Of a stretch of 64,000 nt of DNA, positions 16,240-26,745 are shown piece by piece. Source of the DNA: an uncultured Clostridia bacterium (GTDB lineage Bacteria > Bacillota > Clostridia > TANB77 > CAG-508); contig CAKPLT010000009.1 of the NCBI GenBank assembly GCA_934167755.1, forward strand, positions 1 through 64,000, read 5' to 3'. A model generated the notes under the pieces. It was not told the DNA's origin. It saw only the letters and a list, made by a program, of their open reading frames with translations, and searched no databases. The number at the start of each line of letters is the position of its first letter. The first letter of the stretch is position 1. A program made the position numbers and the translations under genes.

Positions 16240-17157
16240 ATGGAAAAAATAATAGTATTTGGACATAAAAGCCCTGACACAGACACAATTTGCTCAAGTT
16301 TAGTAATGGCAGATTTACAAACAAAAATAAGAGGAGAAGAAGTAGTCGCTTGCAGATTAGGAGAATTAAATGAAGAGACAAAATATGCATTAAAACATTT
16401 TGATATAGAAACACCAAAATACATAGAAAGTGTAGAAGAAGGACAAAGAGTTATGCTAGTAGATCATAACGAATTTTCTCAATCAGTAGAAGGAATAGAA
16501 AAAGCGAAAATAGAAGCGGTTGTAGATCATCATAGAATAAATAATTTTGAAACATCAGAACCATTATTCTATTATGCACAACCAGTAGGATGCACTGCTA
16601 CGATATTATTTGAATTATATAAAACAAATAATATCGAAATAGAAGCAAAAATTGCTGGATTAATGTTAAGCAGTATAATTTCAGATACATTATTATTAAA
16701 ATCACCAACAACAACTGAAAAAGATAAAAAAGCTCTTGCTGAACTTGCAAAAATAGCAGATGTTGATGTTGAAAATTATGGATTAGAAATGCTTAAAGCA
16801 GGTACAAATCTTGATAAATATACAGAAGACGAATTAATTAGATTAGATGCTAAAAAAATAGAAAAAGAAGATATTAAATATGTTATTGCACAAGTAAATA
16901 CTGTAAGTATTCCAGATGTTCTAAAAAGAAAAGCAAAAATCGAACAAGAAATCAATAAAGAAATATTAGCAAAAGGATTGAGCTTATTTGTATTTGTTAT
17001 AACAGATATAGTAAATAGTAATTCAGAAGCTATAGTTTTAGGTGACAGAACAGATGCAATTTCAAAAACATATGAAATTAAAGATAATATAGCTGTTATG
17101 CCAGGTGTTGTTTCAAGAAAGAAACAAATATTACCATTAATTGAAAAAAATATATAA
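16240..17157 (+). CDS. ppaC: manganese-dependent inorganic pyrophosphatase
   Basis: 305 residues. DHH-superfamily motifs are FGHKSPDTDTICSSLVMADL, MLVDHNEF and AVVDHHRINNF, which bind the Mn ions. The C-terminal DHHA2 domain has SRKKQ at the active site. It hydrolyses pyrophosphate to phosphate and drives biosynthetic reactions. It lacks CBS domains, so it is the short, unregulated form. Last gene of the rpiB operon, followed by a terminator. Confidence 0.95.
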   Translation: MEKIIVFGHKSPDTDTICSSLVMADLQTKIRGEEVVACRLGELNEETKYALKHFDIETPKYIESVEEGQRVMLVDHNEFSQSVEGIEKAKIEAVVDHHRINNFETSEPLFYYAQPVGCTATILFELYKTNNIEIEAKIAGLMLSSIISDTLLLKSPTTTEKDKKALAELAKIADVDVENYGLEMLKAGTNLDKYTEDELIRLDAKKIEKEDIKYVIAQVNTVSIPDVLKRKAKIEQEINKEILAKGLSLFVFVITDIVNSNSEAIVLGDRTDAISKTYEIKDNIAVMPGVVSRKKQILPLIEKNI

Positions 17158-17164
17158 AATAATT

Positions 17165-17194
17165 AGAAGTTAAGATATTCTTAGCTTCTTTTTC
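17165..17194 (+). terminator. terminator after ppaC
   Basis: AGAAGTTAAG ATATT CTTAGCTTCT followed by TTTTC. Confidence 0.75.
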
Positions 17195-17288
17195 GTCATT
17201 TTGGCTGTTTCAAAGTTCATAATTGACGATTATGGAAAAAGATGATATAATAAAAAGAATGATTAGAGAAAGGAGAGTCACCATAAAA

Positions 17289-18179
17289 ATGGTGAAGTTT
17301 TATATGGAAAAAGAATATAGATTTTCTGTGATTGTAAGTGCATTTAATGTTGAACAATATATTGAAAGAGCAATAAACAGTATACTAGACCAAGATTTCA
17401 AAAATTATGAAGTAATTGTTATAGATGACAAATCAACAGATGGAACATTAGATAAAATATTAAAATATGATGGAAAAATAAATATAATAAAAAATAGTAT
17501 TAATAAAGGTTTAGGTGGAGTTAGAAATATTGGAATAGAAAATGCAAAAGGAGAATATATTGTGCATTTAGATGGAGATGATACATTATATAGTACATCA
17601 ACACTTAAAAAAATCGATAAAACAATTAGTGATAATAAACCTGATATAGCATTTTTTGGATTTCAAGAATTAAATGGAAATAATGACAGATTAAGAATAG
17701 CAACTAAAGAAAATTCAACTAAAGAAGCAAGATTAATGTGTGATGCTGCTTTTTCTGTGCCAAGCAAATGCTGGAGAAGAGAATTTTTAATAAAAAACAA
17801 TATCAAATTTATTGAGAATGTATATTATGAAGATATGATATATTCAATGAAAGCAGTAACATTAGCAAATGAAACAACATATGGGGAATTTCCAATATTT
17901 AATTATTATAAAAATAGAGGGGGAAGTATAATGACAACTCCATCTATTCGTAGATGTACAGATATGTATAAAATGTTAGCTTATTTAATGGAAATATATG
18001 AAGAAGCACCAGAACATTTAAAACCATATGTTTTAAGCTTTATTCTAAATGAAACAAAGAGTTTGCCATTAAAAATAAAGGGGATTTTAAGTGCAATAAA
18101 TAACAAAGAAAATTCACCTATTTTTCCAAAGAGAGAGTACAAATTTACAGATATAAAAGATATTGAAGGAGAACTATAA
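17289..18179 (+). CDS. family 2 glycosyltransferase
   Basis: 296 residues from ATG 17289. AGGAGAG is 13 bases upstream, somewhat far, so ATG 17304 is also possible and upstream TTG/ATG codons have no ribosome site. The GT-A fold starts at FSVIVSAFNVEQYIERAINS. YIVHLDGDDTLYS holds the DxD-type metal site. ENVYYEDMIYSMKA is the acceptor-side acid region. It should transfer a sugar from a nucleotide donor. The next gene overlaps by one base (TAATG) and is also a glycosyltransferase, so the pair may build one glycan. The substrate is unknown. Confidence 0.88.
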   Translation: MVKFYMEKEYRFSVIVSAFNVEQYIERAINSILDQDFKNYEVIVIDDKSTDGTLDKILKYDGKINIIKNSINKGLGGVRNIGIENAKGEYIVHLDGDDTLYSTSTLKKIDKTISDNKPDIAFFGFQELNGNNDRLRIATKENSTKEARLMCDAAFSVPSKCWRREFLIKNNIKFIENVYYEDMIYSMKAVTLANETTYGEFPIFNYYKNRGGSIMTTPSIRRCTDMYKMLAYLMEIYEEAPEHLKPYVLSFILNETKSLPLKIKGILSAINNKENSPIFPKREYKFTDIKDIEGEL

Positions 18180-19225
18180 TGAAAAAAATAGCGTTAGTAG
18201 CTGATGTTGAAAATTGGGCATTTGATATAGCTGCACATATTATAAAAGATTCATTATCAGATAAATATCAAATAGATATATATTATTCTAAATCCAATGA
18301 ATTTAATAAAGATTTATTTTTAATTTTAGAAAAATTAAAAGATTATGATTTAATACATTTTTTTTGGAGAGCAATATTATTAGACTTTAAAAAAGAAGAA
18401 TTTAAACAAAGAGTTATAGAAAAGTATGGAAATTATGAAGAATATAAAAAAAATATGGTAGAAAAAATTTCAACAGGAGTATATGATCATTTATATGAAG
18501 ATGATATAGAATTTAATAAAAAATTTACTAATTATTGTAAAGAGTATGTAGTAAGCTCACAAAAGTTATTTGATATATATAGTGATTTTAATAGAATAAA
18601 AGAACCTAAAGCGATTCTTGGAGATAGCTTTGAGAAAAGTAAATTTTATCCTTTAAATATGCAAAGATTTGAAAATATAGAAAAATTAGTTATTGGATGG
18701 GTGGGAAACTCTGCTTGGAACGAAAATCAAAAAGATGAGAACGGTAAAATTATTGATTTTAAAGGATTCCATACAGTATTAGAGCCAGTAATAGAAGAAT
18801 TAAAAAAAGAGGGATATAATATAGAACTAAAATGTGCAGATAAAGCAGTAAAGCAAATTGACAATAAAGATATGTGTAGTTATTATTCTAGTATTCATAT
18901 TTACATTTGTGTATCTTATGAAGAAGGAACTCCAAAACCATTATTAGAAGCAATGGGATGTGGTGTTCCTATTATAACTACAAATGTTGGAGTAGCTTTA
19001 CAAGCTTTAGGGATAGAACAAAGTAAGTACATAATAGGAGAAAGACTTATAGGAGAAAATGAAGAAATAATAAGAAAGAGATTGAAAGACAAGATAAAAT
19101 ATTTATATTTTAATAAGGATGTCCTAAAAATACTTTCTAAAGAAAATTATGAACAATCCGCCAAATATGAAATTACTAATATGAAAGAAAATTATATTAA
19201 TTATTATGAGCAATTCATGAAATAA
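18179..19225 (+). CDS. GT4-like glycosyltransferase
   Basis: 348 residues. The N-terminal half is poorly conserved. The C-terminal half has VIGWVGNSAWNENQ, HTVLEPVIEELKKEGYNIEL and SYEEGTPKPLLEAMGCGVPI with ITTNVGV, the nucleotide-sugar site of GT-B enzymes. It has no signal peptide and would act in the cytoplasm. It overlaps the preceding GT2 by one base and is translated by coupling. A terminator follows, so the two enzymes form a complete short operon. Confidence 0.85.
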   Translation: MKKIALVADVENWAFDIAAHIIKDSLSDKYQIDIYYSKSNEFNKDLFLILEKLKDYDLIHFFWRAILLDFKKEEFKQRVIEKYGNYEEYKKNMVEKISTGVYDHLYEDDIEFNKKFTNYCKEYVVSSQKLFDIYSDFNRIKEPKAILGDSFEKSKFYPLNMQRFENIEKLVIGWVGNSAWNENQKDENGKIIDFKGFHTVLEPVIEELKKEGYNIELKCADKAVKQIDNKDMCSYYSSIHIYICVSYEEGTPKPLLEAMGCGVPIITTNVGVALQALGIEQSKYIIGERLIGENEEIIRKRLKDKIKYLYFNKDVLKILSKENYEQSAKYEITNMKENYINYYEQFMK

Positions 19226-19252
19226 AAGTCAAAAATAATTGACTTTTTTTAA
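19224..19252 (+). terminator. terminator after the glycosyltransferases
   Basis: AAAAGTCAA / TTGACTTTT stem with a six-base loop and eight T. Confidence 0.75.
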
Positions 19253-19316
19253 ATTTAAGTATATACTCTTACAAGTAAAGAATAAAATATAAAGAGGTCA
19301 GTTTGGACTTCAAGAA

Positions 19317-20786
19317 ATGGAATTTAAAATGAAAAAAGTTAAAGAATTTGCAATAATAATACTAATGATAACAATAATAAGTATATTAAGTATAAAAGTA
19401 GAAGCAACAACTGGAAAAATAAATTCAGAAACAGTAAATATGAGAAAAGAACCAAACACAAACTCAACTATAATAGAACAATTAGACAAAAATAGTAAAG
19501 TAGAAATACTAGAACAAGAAAATGGTTGGTACAAAATAAAAGTGAGTGAAAAAAACATAACTGGATATGTAAGTGAAAAACTTGTTGATGTTGAGAAAGA
19601 TACTGCAGAGGCTCAAAATACAACAACAGTAGAAGTAACTCAAACAACACAAGAAAATACAAGTAATGAAACAAATATAGAAACGCCGATAACAGAAACA
19701 ACAATAACAGAAAATCCGGTAGATGATGTAGAACCAACAACACAAACAATAGAAACTTCAACAGAAATAAAAGAAAATAATCAATATAATTTAGTACAAG
19801 AAATGGAAATAAAAGCAATACCACTTGTAAATTCAAGAATTATAGCAAAAGTAAATGGAAAAATAAATGTACTAGAAACAATAAATGATTGGTGTAGAAT
19901 AGAAAATGATAAAGAAACAGGATGGATAAGAATAAATCATTTAAAAAAATCTATATCAAATGAGGAACAACAACCAGTACAACAAGTAACAGAACAACCA
20001 GAAGAAAATAAACAACAAGAGCAAGTGTCAACTTCAACAGATACAACAAATACTTCAAAACCAAAAGATGAAGAAAAAACAACATCAACAGTAAAAAGCA
20101 TAAGCAAAACAGGATATGTAGATGCTGAAGGATTAGTAGTAAGAGAAGAAGCTTCAACATCAAGCAAGGAGTTAGACTGTTTATCAAGAAATCATAAAGT
20201 AGAAATAACGGGAGAAATAGATGGATGGTATCAAATTAAAATAAATGGAAAAACAGGATATGTATCATCTAAATACATATCAGACCAGAAAACAGTTGAA
20301 ACAACATCAAGAAGCGGAAGTACAATAAAAGCAGAAAATATTACACCAATGGAAGAACAACAAGAAACAGCTAAAAGTGAAGAAAAATCTACAAGTTCAG
20401 CTTCATCTACAACTGAGGGAACATCAGTTGTAGAATATGCAAAACAATATCTAGGATGTAAATATGTTTCAGGAGGTTCATCACCAGAAAGTGGATTTGA
20501 CTGTTCAGGATTTACATCATATGTGTATAAACAATTTGGCATTAGTTTAAGTAGGTCATCTAAAGGTCAGATAAATAATGGTGTGGCAGTAGAAAAAAGT
20601 AATTTACAACCAGGAGACATAGTAGTATTTAATAATTCTTCAAATACATCAATAGGTCATGTTGGAATATATATTGGAGGAAATAGTTTCATCCATGCAG
20701 CTAATCCAAAAGAAGGAGTTGTAATAACATCATTGTCGTCAAGTTATTATCAAAAAAGATATGTAGGAGCAAGGAGAGTAAAATAA
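19317..20786 (+). CDS. secreted NlpC/P60 peptidase with SH3 repeats
   Basis: 489 residues. A signal peptide covers about 1-30 (FAIIILMITIISILSIKVEA). SH3b domains lie near 32-95 (ETVNMRKEPNTNSTIIEQL), 155-215 and 262-325 (GLVVREEASTSSKELDCL). Thr/Gln/Glu-rich linkers separate them. The NlpC/P60 domain fills about 375-489 with FDCSGFTSYVYKQF (catalytic Cys) and GHVGIYIGGNSFIHA (His). The enzyme cleaves gamma-D-Glu-diamino acid bonds in peptidoglycan stem peptides, and the SH3b domains bind the wall. comEC starts on the base after its stop. Confidence 0.92.
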   Translation: MEFKMKKVKEFAIIILMITIISILSIKVEATTGKINSETVNMRKEPNTNSTIIEQLDKNSKVEILEQENGWYKIKVSEKNITGYVSEKLVDVEKDTAEAQNTTTVEVTQTTQENTSNETNIETPITETTITENPVDDVEPTTQTIETSTEIKENNQYNLVQEMEIKAIPLVNSRIIAKVNGKINVLETINDWCRIENDKETGWIRINHLKKSISNEEQQPVQQVTEQPEENKQQEQVSTSTDTTNTSKPKDEEKTTSTVKSISKTGYVDAEGLVVREEASTSSKELDCLSRNHKVEITGEIDGWYQIKINGKTGYVSSKYISDQKTVETTSRSGSTIKAENITPMEEQQETAKSEEKSTSSASSTTEGTSVVEYAKQYLGCKYVSGGSSPESGFDCSGFTSYVYKQFGISLSRSSKGQINNGVAVEKSNLQPGDIVVFNNSSNTSIGHVGIYIGGNSFIHAANPKEGVVITSLSSSYYQKRYVGARRVK

Positions 20787-23267
20787 TTGAATAGACCAAT
20801 TTTCATAATAGTAATTGGTTATATTATAGGTATAATATGGGGGCTATACTTACAAACAAGTATAGTTCCTTTTTATTTTTTGCTATTAATAATTTATATT
20901 ATAATCAAATTACCATATCATAAAAAGAAATTTAAAATTTTTTCAATCAAAAGATATTTTAGATATATCAAATTAATTTTCAAGTTAAATATTATTTTAA
21001 CAATAATTATTTCATCACTTATTTCAAATATAATAATCAAATATAATGAGAGTAAATATGAAAATTTATATAAAAATATAGAAAATTTGAAAGTTACAGG
21101 AATTGTAGTTAGTAATAAAATAGAAAAAGAATATTATAATAGATATAAAATAAAAGTAATAGAAGGTAAGTTTAAAAATACATATTTATATATTAATTCA
21201 AAAGAAGAATTAATATATGGAGATAAAGTAGATATAAATGGAGAATTTATTGAACCATCTAAAGCTAGAAACTATAAAGGATTTGATTACAAAGAATATT
21301 TAAAAACATTAAAGATATATGGAACTATAAAAGTAAAAAATATTAAGGTATTAGAAAAAAATAAAGCAAATATATTAATGCAAATTTCAAATAAAATATT
21401 TGAAAAAATTAAAGGAATCATAAAAAGTACATATAGTGAAAAAATTGCTAAAATTGTTATGGGAGTTATGCTTGGATATACAGATGAAATTGATGACGAA
21501 ATAAAACAAGATTTTTCGAATAGTAATATTTCACATGTACTTGCAGTATCAGGAATGCATATTTCGTATATCATAATATTAGTTACAAAATCAACTAAGA
21601 AAATATTTGGCAAAAGGCAGAGTAAAATAATTGCTAGTATTGTTTTATTAATATATATGTTTATTACAGGATTTAGTATATCTGTTGTAAGAGCAAGCAT
21701 TATGGGGATTTTAACTTGTATGGCATTTATAGTATATAGAAAAAGTGATACATTAAATAATATTTCAATTTCAGCATTAATAATATTAATAAATAATCCA
21801 TATAGTCTGAAAAGTTTGAGCTTTTTATTAACTTATGGAGGAACTTTAGGAATAATATATTTTGAACCAATTGTAGAAAAAATTTTAAAAGGCATAAAAA
21901 TAAGAAATAGAAAATGGAAATATGTACTTCTTAGAATTCAAAGAAAGTGTAAAAACATAATTGAAGTAGTTTCAGTATCAATATCAGCTCAAGTTGCAAT
22001 TGCACCAATAATGGCAATGAATTTTAATTCAATAGGAATAGGTTTTATATTAACAAATTTAATGTTAAGTTATATTATTGGCATAATTGTAATGGGAGGA
22101 TTTGTTCAAATTTTAATATCAATGATTTCAATAAATGCGGGTACTGCAATTGCTAAAATAATTGAAATACCTGTTTATGGAATTCTTTTAATTTCAAAAA
22201 TTAGTTTTGGAAATTTCAAAATTGTGACACCGGATTTATATCAAGTGGCAGTGTATTACATAGTTGTTTATTTATTTAGATTTTTATATCAAATTTTTCA
22301 TTCTAAAAATTGTAATCCAACACAAAAAAGAGTTAAAAATACAATATATTTAGTAAAATATAAACTTAGACCGTATTTTTCAAAAATCATAATATTTTTC
22401 TTAATTATAGTACTATTAATATGTGGCTTCAAAAAAATTCCTCATGATTTAAAAATTTATTTTATAGATGTTGGACAAGGGGATAGTACATTGATAGTAA
22501 CGCCTAATAATAAAACGATTTTAATTGATGGAGGTGGAAGCAAGACATATGATGTTGGAAAAAATACTTTAGAACCATATTTACTTGATAGAAAAATAAA
22601 AAAGATAGACTATGCAATAATTAGTCATTATGACCAAGACCACTGTGATGGAGTTCTTTATATTTTGCAAAATATGAAGGTGAAAAATGTAATAATAGGA
22701 AAACAGATAAAAGATTCAGATAATTATAGTAAATTTATCAGAATAGTAAAAGAAAAAGGTATAAGTGTGCATATTGTAAGTGCTGGTAAAAGATTAAATA
22801 TAGAAAAAGATTTGTATTTTGATATATTATGGCCTGACATGAATAACACAATTAATGAAAATGTACTAAATAATAATTCATTAATTTGTAAATTAGTATA
22901 TAAAGAATTTTCAATGCTTTTCACAGGAGATATAGAAGAAATTGCTGAAAAAGCAATTTTGAAAAAATATAAAGATTCTAAATTATTAAAATCAACAATA
23001 TTAAAAGTTGCTCATCATGGTTCTAAAACATCAAGTTCAAAGGAGTTTATAAGTGCTGTACAACCACAAATAGCTTTAATTGGTGTTGGAATAAACAACA
23101 AATTTGGACATCCAAGTGATATAACTATAGAAAACTTAAAAGATATAAAATGTAAGATATATAGAACAGATAAAGATGGAGAAATAAGTATAAATGTGAA
23201 TAATAATAAAATGTTAATATTCCAAAAGCTTAAATGTATAAAAAATACAATTTTGGTAAATAATTAA
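20787..23267 (+). CDS. comEC: DNA internalisation protein ComEC/Rec2
   Basis: 826 residues from a TTG start immediately after the previous stop, with AAGGAG in the end of that gene. It carries an N-terminal DUF4131-like part and a competence domain with HVLAVSGMHISYIIIL and many membrane segments. A C-terminal metallo-beta-lactamase domain has FIDVGQGDSTLIV, SHYDQDHCDGV and VAHHGSKTSSSKEF. It forms the channel that takes single-stranded DNA across the membrane, and the lactamase-like domain may degrade the other strand. All three parts are in one protein. It suggests natural competence is at least encoded. Confidence 0.92.
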   Translation: MNRPIFIIVIGYIIGIIWGLYLQTSIVPFYFLLLIIYIIIKLPYHKKKFKIFSIKRYFRYIKLIFKLNIILTIIISSLISNIIIKYNESKYENLYKNIENLKVTGIVVSNKIEKEYYNRYKIKVIEGKFKNTYLYINSKEELIYGDKVDINGEFIEPSKARNYKGFDYKEYLKTLKIYGTIKVKNIKVLEKNKANILMQISNKIFEKIKGIIKSTYSEKIAKIVMGVMLGYTDEIDDEIKQDFSNSNISHVLAVSGMHISYIIILVTKSTKKIFGKRQSKIIASIVLLIYMFITGFSISVVRASIMGILTCMAFIVYRKSDTLNNISISALIILINNPYSLKSLSFLLTYGGTLGIIYFEPIVEKILKGIKIRNRKWKYVLLRIQRKCKNIIEVVSVSISAQVAIAPIMAMNFNSIGIGFILTNLMLSYIIGIIVMGGFVQILISMISINAGTAIAKIIEIPVYGILLISKISFGNFKIVTPDLYQVAVYYIVVYLFRFLYQIFHSKNCNPTQKRVKNTIYLVKYKLRPYFSKIIIFFLIIVLLICGFKKIPHDLKIYFIDVGQGDSTLIVTPNNKTILIDGGGSKTYDVGKNTLEPYLLDRKIKKIDYAIISHYDQDHCDGVLYILQNMKVKNVIIGKQIKDSDNYSKFIRIVKEKGISVHIVSAGKRLNIEKDLYFDILWPDMNNTINENVLNNNSLICKLVYKEFSMLFTGDIEEIAEKAILKKYKDSKLLKSTILKVAHHGSKTSSSKEFISAVQPQIALIGVGINNKFGHPSDITIENLKDIKCKIYRTDKDGEISINVNNNKMLIFQKLKCIKNTILVNN

Positions 23268-23300
23268 TACAAATTAAAGCTTTAGGGGGCTGATGTTTAT

Positions 23301-23900
23301 ATGAAAAATATAACTAAAATAATAATAGCAAGTATAATATCAGTAATTATTATAGCAAGTATAACATATATAATATTTAACCAAAATAAAAATGAAGGGA
23401 AAATACCAGAGTCCAATACTTATACTTCAGAATTAGTAGAAGATGAATGTACAGAAGAATATGTAGAAGAGCAAAATACAACAGCAGTGACTTCAACAGA
23501 AGAAAAAGTTGCAGCAAATGCTATATTAATTTTAAAAAAATATTATGCGCAGTGTGACCACACAATAAATGAATATGTTGAGTTACCACAAGAACTTGTA
23601 AATATGACTAAAGAAGAAGTACAATCTCATTACCCTGATTGGAAAGTGATTGGGTTTGAAAAAGGAAAAGTAACATTATACAAAGAATTTGATGATTTGT
23701 GTGGTGAACATTTTAAATTGAAGATCGAAGATGGAAAAGTTGTTGTTTATATGACAAATAAAGATGGAAGTGAAAGCCTATATGAAAAGACTAATATTTC
23801 AAGTGAATATCTTACTGAAACTGATTTGATTAATATGCAAGACGGATTAGAAATTTATGGTAAAGAAGAGTTAAATAAAGTTATAGAAGATTTTGAATAA
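23301..23900 (+). CDS. membrane-anchored BofC-like protein
   Basis: 199 residues. One N-terminal membrane segment (about 7-27, IIIASIISVIIIASITYIIF) is followed by an acidic linker and a domain with VNMTKEEVQSHYPDWKVIGF and LKIEDGKVVVY. The end (LQDGLEIY-type, MQDGLEIYGKEELNKVIEDF) resembles the BofC C-terminal domain of spore formers. BofC restrains SpoIVB signalling across the forespore membranes in Bacillus; clostridial relatives are less studied. Resemblance is by pattern only. The gene lies between comEC and the NagZ-like gene. Confidence 0.6.
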   Translation: MKNITKIIIASIISVIIIASITYIIFNQNKNEGKIPESNTYTSELVEDECTEEYVEEQNTTAVTSTEEKVAANAILILKKYYAQCDHTINEYVELPQELVNMTKEEVQSHYPDWKVIGFEKGKVTLYKEFDDLCGEHFKLKIEDGKVVVYMTNKDGSESLYEKTNISSEYLTETDLINMQDGLEIYGKEELNKVIEDFE

Positions 23901-23907
23901 AGTGTTA

Positions 23908-23936
23908 TTGTATTTTAATATTTGATATGCTAAAAT
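23908..23936 (+). promoter_or_regulatory. promoter of the NagZ-like gene
   Basis: TTGTAT (23908-23913), 17-base spacer, TAAAAT (23931-23936), 25 bases upstream of the ATG. Confidence 0.5.
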
Positions 23937-23960
23937 GAAGAAAAAAGTAATGGAGAAAAT

Positions 23961-25049
23961 ATGGAAACAAAAGAATTATCAATAAAAGAAAAAATAGGTC
24001 AGATGGTTATGATAGGTCTCGATACAAACTACATAACAGATAGAATAAGAAACATGATACAAAACTATAAAATTGGTGGAGTAATATTATATAGAAAAAA
24101 TTTTTTTACATATCAAGATATGTTAAAATTAATAAAAGAATTAAAAGAATTAAATAAAGATAATAAAATACCATTATTTATTGCAATAGATCAAGAAGGT
24201 GGAAGAGTAAACAGAATGCCTAAAGAGGTTAAAAATTTACCTTCTGCAAATCGTGTGGCAGCAGTCGGGGGACAAGAATTAGTATCAAAATCTGCAAATA
24301 TAATAGGAGAAATTTTATATAAATCTGGAGTTAATTTGAATTTTGCACCTGTACTAGATATTAAAAGATTTGAAGATAAAACAGCAATAGGAGATAGAAG
24401 TTATGGAATAGACAAAGAATTTGTAGCAAATTGTGGGATAGCTGCAATGAAAGCATTACAAAAAAATAATATGGTGTCTGTAATAAAACATTTTCCAGGA
24501 CATGGTGCAACAAAACAAGATTCTCATCATTTTTTGCCTATAATAAATAAACCAATGAAGAAACTTGAAGAAGAAGACATGTATCCATTTAAACAAGCAA
24601 TAAGAAATGGAGCTGATGCAGTACTAGTAGGACATTTACTAATAACAAATGTTACTGGGATTTTTCCTGCATCATTATCAAGAAAATTTATAACAAAATA
24701 TTTAAGAGTTAAATATAGATATAAAGGTTTAATAATAACAGATGATTTAAAAATGAAAGCTATAAAATTTATGTATGGACCAAGTCTAGCAGTTAGAAAA
24801 GCTTTTGAGGCTGGAAATGACATTATTGTTTTTCGATTTAATAAAGATGAAGAACAAAAGGTTTTAGATAAAATTATTAATTTAACAACAATAGGAAAAA
24901 TAAAAGAAAGCAGAATTAATAAAAGTGTAAAAAGAATTATACAAACAAAACAAAAATATGGTATTTCTGATACAAAAGAGTTTAGTGGAGTAGATATTAA
25001 TAAAATAAATGAAGAGATAGAAGAAATAAGAGAAAACTGTGAAATATAA
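23961..25049 (+). CDS. family 3 glycoside hydrolase, NagZ-like
   Basis: 362 residues. IAIDQEGGRVNRMPKE, VIKHFPGHGATKQDSHH and LIITDDLKMKAI carry the family signatures. The last Asp region is the nucleophile, and the Asp-His pair in ATKQDSHH is the acid/base dyad that sets NagZ apart from other GH3 enzymes. It removes beta-1,4-linked N-acetylglucosamine from wall fragments. There is no signal peptide, so it should work in the cytoplasm on imported muropeptides. It has its own promoter and terminator. Confidence 0.9.
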   Translation: METKELSIKEKIGQMVMIGLDTNYITDRIRNMIQNYKIGGVILYRKNFFTYQDMLKLIKELKELNKDNKIPLFIAIDQEGGRVNRMPKEVKNLPSANRVAAVGGQELVSKSANIIGEILYKSGVNLNFAPVLDIKRFEDKTAIGDRSYGIDKEFVANCGIAAMKALQKNNMVSVIKHFPGHGATKQDSHHFLPIINKPMKKLEEEDMYPFKQAIRNGADAVLVGHLLITNVTGIFPASLSRKFITKYLRVKYRYKGLIITDDLKMKAIKFMYGPSLAVRKAFEAGNDIIVFRFNKDEEQKVLDKIINLTTIGKIKESRINKSVKRIIQTKQKYGISDTKEFSGVDINKINEEIEEIRENCEI

Positions 25050-25080
25050 AAATGAGTCTAAAAAATCAGACTCATTTTTA
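25048..25080. terminator. bidirectional terminator
   Basis: AAAAATGAGTCT / AGACTCATTTTT, perfect 12-bp stem between convergent genes. Confidence 0.85.
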
Positions 25081-25086
25081 TACATT

Positions 25087-26472
25087 TTATTCTTCCCAGA
25101 ATGCTTTATAAGTTCTATAAGCAGAATAAACATCAAATTTACTTGTTACTTCATATGGTGCATGCATAGAAAGAACCGGAACACCACAATCAATAACATC
25201 AACACCTTTATTTGCTAAAATATAAGCAATAGTGCCTCCACCACCAACATCAACTTTACCAAGTTCAGAAATTTGATATCTAATATCATTTTTCTCTAAT
25301 ACTCTTCTAACCCATGCAACAAATTCTGCATTTGCATCAGAAGCACCAGATTTTCCACGAGCACCTGTATATTTATTAAGACCAATACCGCGACCTAAAA
25401 ATGCAGCATTGTTTTTATCAGAAACATTACCATAAAGTGGATCATAACCTGCATCAACATCTGCTGAAAGCATTCTAGAGAAACAGAATACTTTATCTAA
25501 TAGATTTGGTCTATTTTCACCAGCTTTATTCAATAATTCAGAAACAAAGTAATCAAACATATGTGATTCCATACCAGTGTTTCCCATACTTCCAATTTCT
25601 TCTTTATCAGAAAGAATACATACAGCTGTTGTTTTAACATTATTTAAACTTATCATAGCAGACAAAGATGTGTATGCACATATTTTGTCATCTTGACCAT
25701 ATGCAGCAACCATACTTCCATCAAATCCTAAAGAACGAGCTTTAAATGCTGGAACAACTTCTATTTCTGAACTTAAAAAGTCAGATTCTGTAATATTATA
25801 TTTTTGATTTAAAATATTTAAAATATTTAATTTGATTTTTTCGCTACATTTTTCATCATCATAAGGTATACTTCCAAGTAAAATTGCTAAATCTTCACCA
25901 TCAATACCATTTTTTAATTTTTTCTCCATTTGGTCTTGAGCTAAATGTGGTAATAAATCTGTAATTGTAAATATTGGGTCATTTTCATCTTCACCAATGT
26001 TTATAGTAACTTTTTCTCCATTTGCTTTAACAATTACACCATGTAAACTTAGTGGGATTGTAGTCCATTGATATTTTTTTATTCCTCCATAATAATGTGT
26101 TTTAAAATATGCAAATCCTGAATCTTCATATAAAGGATTTGGTTTTAAATCTAGTCTTGGAGAATCTATATGAGCTCCAACTATTTGAAGACCATTTTCT
26201 AAAGGTTCTGTTCCAATAACAGCTAAATACATACTTTTTTCTCTGTTAATAAAATATACTTTATCACCAGGCATTAGAACATCATATGTTGAAATATCTT
26301 TGAAACCATTTGCCTCTGCTATTGATTTTGCAGTAACTACAGCTTCTCTTTCTGTTTTTGATTTGTTCATAAAATTAATGTATCCATTACAATAAGAATA
26401 GATTTCTTCTTTTTCATGTGTGTCTATTTTTGACCATCCAGCTTCTTTTTTATTAAATAATTTTTCTTCCAT
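25087..26472 (-). CDS. M18 family aminopeptidase
   Basis: 461 residues. IVGAHIDSPRLDLKPNPLY holds the first metal His-x-Asp, SDKEEIGSMGNTGMESHMF the Glu pair, and the end has SMHAPYEVTSKFDVY with the last His. KYTGARGKSGASDANAEFVA is also typical. M18 enzymes are large, zinc-dependent, cytoplasmic aminopeptidases forming tetrahedral dodecamers. AAGGAAGAGAG lies upstream of the ATG. It stands alone, convergent to the NagZ-like gene. The preferred substrate is unknown. Confidence 0.92.
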   Translation of the reverse strand: MEEKLFNKKEAGWSKIDTHEKEEIYSYCNGYINFMNKSKTEREAVVTAKSIAEANGFKDISTYDVLMPGDKVYFINREKSMYLAVIGTEPLENGLQIVGAHIDSPRLDLKPNPLYEDSGFAYFKTHYYGGIKKYQWTTIPLSLHGVIVKANGEKVTINIGEDENDPIFTITDLLPHLAQDQMEKKLKNGIDGEDLAILLGSIPYDDEKCSEKIKLNILNILNQKYNITESDFLSSEIEVVPAFKARSLGFDGSMVAAYGQDDKICAYTSLSAMISLNNVKTTAVCILSDKEEIGSMGNTGMESHMFDYFVSELLNKAGENRPNLLDKVFCFSRMLSADVDAGYDPLYGNVSDKNNAAFLGRGIGLNKYTGARGKSGASDANAEFVAWVRRVLEKNDIRYQISELGKVDVGGGGTIAYILANKGVDVIDCGVPVLSMHAPYEVTSKFDVYSAYRTYKAFWEE

Positions 26473-26745
26473 TTTATTTCTCTCTTCCTTTCTTAAGTAT
26501 ATGCTGATTTATCAGCTATTAATATTTTATTGTAGTATATCACTTTATGTTTTATTTTTCCATAGATTAAATAAAATATTCTATAAAAATTATTATGGAT
26601 TTTGAATAATGGAAATTATATGATTTTTTGGTAATAAATGTTTATCAAATTTTGTCGAAAAATGTGTTGGAAAAGTAAGCACTTATTGATATAATAAACT
26701 TAACTATGTGTTTGTACAAAAATATAAAATTCAAAAGGTTGAGTA